Below are positions 51,170 through 64,000 of a DNA stretch of 64,000 nucleotides, one piece after another. The translations under genes were made by a program, and so were the position numbers. The stretch is from Isochrysis galbana. Lineage: Eukaryota; Haptophyta; Isochrysidales; Isochrysidaceae. Location of the stretch: the NCBI GenBank assembly GCA_018136815.1, contig CM030937.1, forward strand, positions 3,275,820-3,339,819. The letters run 5' to 3'. Each line of letters starts with the position of its first letter. Positions within the stretch are counted from its first letter, which is position 1. The notes beneath the pieces are model-generated. The model was given only the letters and a program-made list of their open reading frames with translations, made no database searches and was not told the DNA's origin.

Positions 51170-51525
51170 GAAGAAAAGATTTTCAACGAATTTGTCGAGT
51201 CTATTCCTATTCGTTGTGGCGTTACACCCTTGAACGGCGCCGTCGAGCGCGCTAGTGCGCTAGTGCTAGTGTTGCCGGAGTTGGAGTGTGGAGTGTGGGA
51301 GTGTGGGTGTGGGAGTGGGAGTGGGAGTGGTGGTGAGTGGTCTCTCGGCGGGAGTAGCACGTTAGAAATTGTAGTCTTGTGAGAGGTCTTGTTGGCTAGC
51401 ATCCCTAGCCACATACACCGGACGAGCCATACACCAACCGCTCTCACCCCCACCGCGGGGGAGGGGCTCCGTTGCCGATGAGGCACGGCCCCTCAGTACT
51501 AGGATTAAACTAGGACACTAGGACA
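51170..51525 (-). mobile_element. LTR with adjoining gag start of a copia-like element
   Basis: Minus strand: LTR 51525-51360 (starting TGTCCTAGTGTCC), then TGCTACTCCCGCCGAGA, and a short frame with FKGVTPQRIGIDSTNSLKIF that corresponds to the gag leader at 21955-22033. Truncated near 51170. Same family as 21520-22211. Confidence 0.6.
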
Positions 51526-51747
51526 ACAAGAAAACTGGCCTCTTCTACCGTGTGTGTCGTGTGTCGTTGTGCACACGGCTTGCGGCGTGGGCGGAGGGTC
51601 CGTCGCCTCCTCTGCTTCCTCTCGGGTCTTGCTCGCGCCTCCCCCCTGACCTCCGACACCACCAGCACACCACCACCAGCGCCAGGCCTACTCTACCGCC
51701 CCCTCACGCCGCGCCCAGTTGCTGCCGCCCCGTTCTACCGCCGCTAG
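51526..51747 (+). promoter_or_regulatory. Upstream region of the DEAH helicase gene
   Basis: Only about 220 bp separate the LTR terminus (51525) from the helicase ATG (51748). It is pyrimidine- and CACC-rich, without a visible TATA box. The core promoter must lie here or in the LTR. Confidence 0.35.
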
Positions 51748-59129
<7,382 letters not shown>

Positions 59130-59569
59130 TAATACATGATTTGCATATCCCCAGTACCCCATCAACGGAAGCGATGAGTCCCACGGCCATCTCTAACCTC
59201 TCCGTGAGGGGAGGTAGGGGCAACCCCTAGTGTGCCTTTCCATTGTCTCGCATCTCCGTAAGTCAAATACCCTTGGACTTGACTGCGAAAGAATATTCGT
59301 CGCCGAAATGATCCTACTACTTCTAACTAGGTGTCGCGCCTCGCTGGCCCTCAACTTGGTCTAGCGTCTAGCGGTGCCTTGGTATAGCGGGAGCGCGGGC
59401 GCATGGAAGACTAGAGTTTAGGGAGACGTGTGCTTTTCCAAAGCCTAGCGGAGGCCCGGCGGCCAAAAGGGAGGGGCTTTGGTCGAATACTAGAATGTGA
59501 GCAGTATTGCAGTTTCAACACCTCCCACACTAAAAAAACAGTCTGGAAAAAGCCCGCTATGCTAGTATA
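59130..59569. other. 3' flank of the helicase gene
   Basis: No gene or tRNA-like fold found. A small inverted repeat, CTCTCC-GTGA-GGGGAG, lies near 59199-59213. Confidence 0.35.
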
Positions 59570-60080
59570 TGTATACCCTCCCCTGGGCTCTCGTGTCCAT
59601 CGCCCTCGCCCCATCCACTCCCCCCCCCCCCCCCCCCCCCCCCATTCCTTGTTCTTCGGTTTCGGGGAGTCGGCCCACGTGCACTACCTTGGGCCTAGCG
59701 TTGGGAGGGGGGTGAGACGGGCCTCTTGTGGCCCTTTTTGTTCGCGGCGCACCCGTATGCGCCGCATTGTGAGGGCCCAGCCACACGGCTTCCCTCATGG
59801 TGGTGTGCATTCCTGGGCGTTTCGCCTTCTCCGCCCGGGGTGCTGTCCTTGGTCACTCGTGTGTTTTTTGACTTCATGTCTGACAGCGTGTTCAACGCCA
59901 AGTCTCTCTGCCAGTCTCAGAAGTTTGGGGCTCGGTTGTAGTTCGTCGTTATCTACGTGTTCGAATAGCGGTCGGAAGTCGTTGACGTCGATGCGTTTTT
60001 TAGGCTGCCTCCCCATCCATGTCGGCTTGGGCTCTTCTGGAAGCGTCGGTGCTGTTGCCGAAGTGGGCTGCTGTGCATAG
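59570..60080 (-). mobile_element. 5'-truncated LINE copy with ORF2 C-terminus and 3' UTR
   Basis: The minus-strand frame from 60080 encodes the conserved C-terminal tail (RAQADMGRQPKKRIDVNDFR, then LAERLGVEHAV), matching the ends of the 2.9-kb LINE and the chimeric ORF. Downstream the UTR block GTGCACGTGGGCCGACTCCC is diverged and carries a long G/C run at 59621-59643. It belongs to a more distant subfamily. The 5' end is truncated within the coding region. Confidence 0.75.
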
Positions 60081-60162
60081 TGTATAGTGTGGCGAATCTC
60101 ATTATTACATTATTACTTTTCTTAGGACGTAATCGCTGTTAAAATCTATGTTATCAAAGTGC

Positions 60163-60890
60163 CAACTAAGTTTATACTTAGTTCGCCCATGGGGGGGCAC
60201 GAGCCCCCCCCTCTCTCCACTCCTCCCCTGCCATGGGGGAGGAACCACCCACTCTCCTGGCACGCCTGATGGCTTGCCAAGAGCACACAGCCCTGCTGAC
60301 CCATTCCTCTCCCCACAGGCCCGCCTGACTCGCCCGCCCTGGCCCGTCGTGGCCTGCCCATCCCTCTGACCAACCCCTCCTCCCCTGGGCCCCCCTGATC
60401 AGGACCCCCCAGCCAGCTCCAGTCGACTGGCAGGGGCTCGAGAGCCAGCGATGGAGAGGCAGGAGGGGTCAAGGCCATGCCCCAGCCTCACCTGCCCCAT
60501 GAGCTGCGCTCCCAGGCCCCTGCCGGCCTCCTGGGGACCTGAAGAGGGGCCGCAGGCGCGCGCCATGGGCCCCCGCCGCAGGGAAGAGAGGAGGAAAAGG
60601 GAAGAGGGAGGGGAGGGGGGAGCGGCAGCTCTCCCCTCCGGCAGAAACGTGTCTTCTCGCCCCGTTTGGGTAAGAGAAGACGGGGGCGCCAGAGCCAGGA
60701 GGGAAGGGCCGCGGCTCGCCGCGGCCACTCGCTTCGGCGAGGAGAGATTAGCGCTCCTGGGCCCCTATTCACGAGTGCCCCCCCCCCCCTGCGTTGCTTT
60801 TACCCGAAAGGTTTTTTTTTTCAGCGTGGACTCGAGGAGAGGACGTGCTGGGGTGCGCGGGGGTGTTGCTGTGGCTTGTTGTGGTGCGTA
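60163..60890 (+). mobile_element. Hairpin-headed LINE-like element, 5' part
   Basis: Perfect 8-bp stem hairpin AACTAAGT-TTAT-ACTTAGTT (60164-60183), ATG at 60189, then the GC-rich sequence shared with 49380-49950 and 9000-10960. Near 60890 it meets the inverted element 61285-60890. Stops interrupt the frame. Confidence 0.65.
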
Positions 60891-61285
60891 TCTATTGTAG
60901 TGTGAGGTTTGTGCCCATAGGGGCCACCCGGTCTCGGGCCGCGCCGCCGAGGCGGCGCGGCCGTCACCAGGGTGAGTGAGGCCTCTGCCATGAGGCATGC
61001 CCAATGGATCTCTCTTGATTCGTGTCTGGTGTGTGCTGGTTGTGACCTGCAGCCTGTGGTCCTCCATGGGGGGGGCCAGCATGGCTGCTGGGGGTGGTGT
61101 GGCCGGGGCCACGGGCCGTGTGGCGCGACAAGGATCGCGCTCACCTGCTCGGCCTCCGCGGGAGGACGCGGTCGCTTCGCCTGCGACTGCTCCATGGGCA
61201 CTGGAAGGGCGCCCGCGGCGGGGTGCCCGAAGGAGAGAGGGGGCGCGTCGGCGCGCTCCATGGCGACCAAGTATAAACTTAGTTG
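60821..61285 (-). mobile_element. Inverted hairpin-headed LINE-like element with ORF1 N-terminus
   Basis: Minus strand: hairpin ACTAAGT-TTAT-ACTTGGT (61283-61266), ATG at 61261 and an open frame to 60821 (MERADAPPLSFGHPAAGALP, KRPRPPAEAE, APHGPWPRPHHPQQPC). It is closely related to the 24.4-kb copy. The conserved ORF1 domain is missing, so it is truncated. Confidence 0.7.
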
Positions 61286-61404
61286 TTGTTGTAGTTGATC
61301 AAAGAAGGATCACGTGAGATGCAAGAAATGGAGCCCCGAGCAAAGCTAGAACAAAGGAGAAGCCACAGTCTCCCGCCCCCTTCTCTCCGACTCCTGGCCG
61401 AAGC

Positions 61405-61556
61405 AGCGTGCACGGCCTCCCCGGAACCAGCTTCTCCGCTAAAGAGGGTGGGGAAGGGGAAGGGGGTTGATACGGGTTAGGTTTGGGTAGTAGGAAGGTT
61501 CATTAGCACTCTGCCTCACGCCGCACAAGTAGCGGGAATTTTTAGAAGATTTTTTT
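61405..61556 (+). repeat. Dispersed repeat, copy 2 (T-tailed)
   Basis: About 150 bp matching 4815-4970, ending AGAAGATTTTTTT. It adjoins the truncated 3' end of the hAT-like gene. Confidence 0.6.
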
Positions 61557-61578
61557 GTGAATATTGTTGTATAGATAA

Positions 61579-62618
61579 CTATAGACGCCCTTTCACCCTA
61601 TCCAGTGGGATACCACTCTCTGGGCAAACCTCAACAACCTCCCATCGGTAGGCGACGGTCTCTAGATCCACGCTGCTGCCGATCTCGTCGGGATGCTTCT
61701 TGTAGTACTCTTCCATGAAAGACTTGGTCCCTTCTTTTGCCTCCTGCGCCTTCTCGCACGCAACTTTGTTCGCCTTGTGTTTGTTCGACGCGATGTGACC
61801 TCTCATGATGGAATAGACCAAGGAGACCTCCTCCTTACACGCCCGACAAAAGATCTTTGAGCCGGACACGATGAACGGCTCGTCGGGATTCTCCTTGATG
61901 CGGTCCATGGGGGTGATTTGCTTTGGCTCCGGCGTCTTCCGCGCGTAGCCTCGTCGAACGCCGCGTACCCCGACTGGGGGCAGCTGCTTCATCCTGCGGT
62001 CTCGTTCGTGAGGCGCCAACGCAGGCGGGGCATGCGCAGGCTCGCCGGAGGATGATGTCGATGGCGCGCACCTTTCCCTCATCGCAGTGCTCGAAAGGGT
62101 GGAAGTGGAAGGTAAGTTGGAGGCGCTCGACGCGGCGCTTTCCCTCGATGTTGATGTTCTCGTTTGCAGCTCTGCACGTTGCACCCAGCGCGCCACCATC
62201 TTTTGCTGCTCCATGGAGAAATACTCGATCTGCACGTGGTGGGTGTTCGCGTACATTGTGCCCGTGCCGGTGTGCGTGATCTTGCAATCGCCCAGGTCCT
62301 TGTGGGCCATCAATGCGCCTGTGCTCATTGCCGCCTCCTCGGTCATGTCGATAGCGGGGACGCCCATGTCCCCGTCGCTCTCCTCATCGGACTCCACGAT
62401 CTGGTTGGCGCGGCGCGCAGGGAAGTTGAGGTGCTCGTCTGCCTCGCTTGCCTCGTCGCTATCGTCTCCCCTGGCCTCCTTGCCCTCGACCGCGCCCTCG
62501 CGTCGCTGCGAAGGCGGAGGGCGAACGCCATCCTCATCCTGGGGGAGGAGACCATCACCCTCCGCCTCCGCCTCCGCGAGCGACCCGCGTTGGCGCTGGC
62601 GCGTGCAGTGGCGCTTGC
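61579..62618 (-). CDS. hAT-transposase-like N-terminal protein with Cys/His finger, 3'-truncated
   Basis: The minus-strand frame is open from an acceptor-like GTCACAG at 62621-62619 to a stop at 61579. It is acidic at first (EAEAEGDGLLPQDEDG, VESDEESDGDMGVPAIDMTE), then has a small domain (ALMAHKDLGDCKITHTGTGT, HHVQIEYFSMEQQK). Next is a finger FCRACKEEVSLVYSIMRGHI followed by ASNKHK (C-X2-C ... H-X5-H), and an end AYRWEVVEVCPESGIPLDRV. Fingers of this type followed by such a helix occur at the N-terminus of hAT transposases. The catalytic and dimerisation parts are absent; the frame stops where the repeat at 61405-61556 begins. A start codon is uncertain (GTG at 62397, first ATG near 62367). 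A decayed homolog lies in the hAT element at 47219-48552. Confidence 0.6.
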
Positions 62619-62622
62619 CTGT

Positions 62623-63690
62623 GACGAGGGAGAGGCGGGCGATGAGATGCGCGCCATGGGCTCATACACGAGCGCAGGCCAGCAGGGAGAAGGGGCGGCG
62701 GGCATGGCTCACCTCGGCCCGCCATGGCGCGTCCGCCGCGGGCTATTTTGTCGCGGGTCTCATGACGACCCCAGTTTGTGTGATAAAAACGTCATGTTTA
62801 TGTATGTAAACGTATGACCGTCATTTTTTTTTCAAAATGTCGGCTGGGAACGTGACCATACTCTGGGTATTATACCGCGTAGAGAGGTGATTTTGGGGTT
62901 TTAGTCTTAGATAAGGGGTTATACTGTTAGAGAGAGGGCGCCGCGCCCCCAAACTTGCAGCCCACTTGTAGAAAGGGCCCAAATTTCCGACGAGCTCGAG
63001 CAGCCACCCAAACTTGCAGAAAAATTTGTAAAAGTATTTACCTGGCCCTAACTCTCACAAGATGAATGGCCATCATTGCGCGTTGTCCAAGATGTGTGAG
63101 GAGACTGTGCTTCCACTAGTGGAAGCGAAAAACTACTGTTTGGTTTGCGATCGTCAAGAGAGCAGGATTCGTGGATGAATTGCGATAAACTGCCTCGCGG
63201 TGGATGGAATCAGAGGTCGATGACATACAAGAAGATCGGAGGAGAAAGCGCGCCAACAGAAGTACTTCAATAGTAGATGGATTCGTTTGACGAGAGTGTG
63301 GCCCGAGCCTCTCAAAAGCATGCTTCACTTGGAGACCCGCTGTTCATCGTTGCAGTATAGTGCTACACAATTTGCCTAGGGCTCCGACACGAAGGCGGGC
63401 GTGTGGGGCCGATCTCGCGACTTATGCTGCCGTTCCTAGTGACTCCCTGCCGAATTCCGGCGACCACAACGTTGGGATTGTTGCCATACGATGGTTGTTC
63501 GAAATTCAGCCTTTGGAAAATGACATGCGTAATCAGCTTGCTTACGAGCAACAAGTATTCGGGATGTTCACCGAAGCACCTGTTACTACCGTCCAGGCGT
63601 CCTTGGGGACAACTTTAGTTTGGACGCGTCGGCTAAACGTTGTCCTCCACCCACAAGGTCGTGGACTAGCCATGAGATACGCCCACGCAA
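62623..63690. other. Region without a supported gene
   Basis: Contains two CCCAAACTTGCAG repeats (about 62949-62961 and 63008-63020) and the 18-bp perfect palindrome GCTTCCACTAGTGGAAGC (63109-63126). Short frames on both strands match nothing I recognise. Upstream exons of the minus-strand hAT-like gene may lie near 62630-62750. Confidence 0.35.
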
Positions 63691-63694
63691 AATA

Positions 63695-64000
63695 CGCGCG
63701 CACCCGAAGTCAACAACATAGAGACGCGCTGGCCCCCCAGGTCCTTTTGCTATGGCGTCCATGAGCTTGTGCTTCCGCGCCTTGGCTCGTAAGAGCGCAA
63801 CGTGCTCCGCAGATGGGGCAGGATTCATCATTGACAATGCTGAATTTCCCGCCGTTTGCGTATCAGCCAAAGGGTTCTTTAAGCCCTTGCAGGGGATGGC
63901 CTCACCCGTTTTCTCCCTCGTCAATGCCTGACCGGGGTTGGAAGAAGCGCCCACTAAGGCGGGCATCTCGGTCGCATTAGCGCCCACTTCTGCGTCAGTC
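63695..64000 (-). CDS. Partial unknown gene at the window edge
   Basis: The minus-strand frame is open from the window edge to about 63700 (REKTGEAIPCKGLKNPLADT, then SAEHVALLRAKARKHKLMDA and GGPARLYVVDFG). A GT donor-like GTGCGCG follows at about 63700. Protein-like composition and no stop for 100 codons suggest an internal exon, with the start outside the window. No family recognised. Confidence 0.4.

Noticed and set aside
59340..59420. Possible tRNA-like sequence
   Set aside because: Could not form a cloverleaf with proper arms and anticodon loop by eye.

Overview
The window comes from a GC-rich nuclear eukaryotic genome. Genes have short GT-AG introns, many proteins start with secretory or bipartite-like leaders, and about half the sequence is transposon-derived. 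Intron density, the gene set (MUN-domain protein, UBA/RWD DEAH helicase, RCC1-repeat protein, leader-bearing thioredoxin, DCC thiol oxidoreductase, Sfp/EntD-type phosphopantetheinyl transferase) and the mixed mobile elements suggest a unicellular alga with a complex plastid, for example a haptophyte or stramenopile. No single marker fixes the lineage. No rRNA, tRNA or CRISPR was seen.

Layout. 1-4.1 kb: a LINE-like element nested inside an inverted, internally deleted relative, each with its own target-site duplication (TSD). 5.3-8.8 kb: four-exon RCC1-repeat gene (+). 9.0-11.0 kb: a GC-rich dispersed repeat interrupted by a 966-bp hAT-type MITE and a second inverted-repeat insertion. 11.3-18.9 kb: ten-exon MUN-domain (UNC-13/PATROL1-like) gene (+). 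19-22.5 kb: AT-rich island, small two-exon gene (-), LTR-element fragment. 22.5-23.7 kb: four-exon membrane-anchored thioredoxin (+). 24.4-25.6 kb: decayed LINE ORF1 and a tandem duplication. 25.9-27.7 kb: divergent pair, CxxCxxCC protein (-) and ankyrin-repeat protein (+). 28.6-about 37 kb: chromodomain Ty3/gypsy polyprotein with an additional DNA cytosine methyltransferase-like domain. 38.7-41.5 kb: minisatellite and a five-exon Ser-rich coiled-coil gene (+). 42.5-46.5 kb: LINE fragments, DCC-family gene (-), phosphopantetheinyl transferase gene (+). 46.7-51.5 kb: dense transposon field with a second hAT element. 51.7-59.1 kb: eight-exon DEAH helicase gene (DHX29/DHX57 type, +). 59.5-62.7 kb: LINE copies and the N-terminal part of a hAT-like transposase gene (-). 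The last kilobase holds a partial unknown gene (-).

The host genes do not form one pathway. They cover vesicle traffic (MUN), RNA/translation (helicase), redox (thioredoxin, DCC) and cofactor attachment (PPTase). The most unusual material is in the mobile elements: the methyltransferase built into a retrotransposon polyprotein, and a LINE family whose extreme 5' end is a hairpin about 25 nt long that ends at the start codon and keeps its pairing while its stem sequence changes. Gene models were made by eye from ORF continuity, splice-site phase and family motifs. Exon phases sum to whole codons for the RCC1, MUN, thioredoxin, ankyrin, coiled-coil, DCC and helicase genes.
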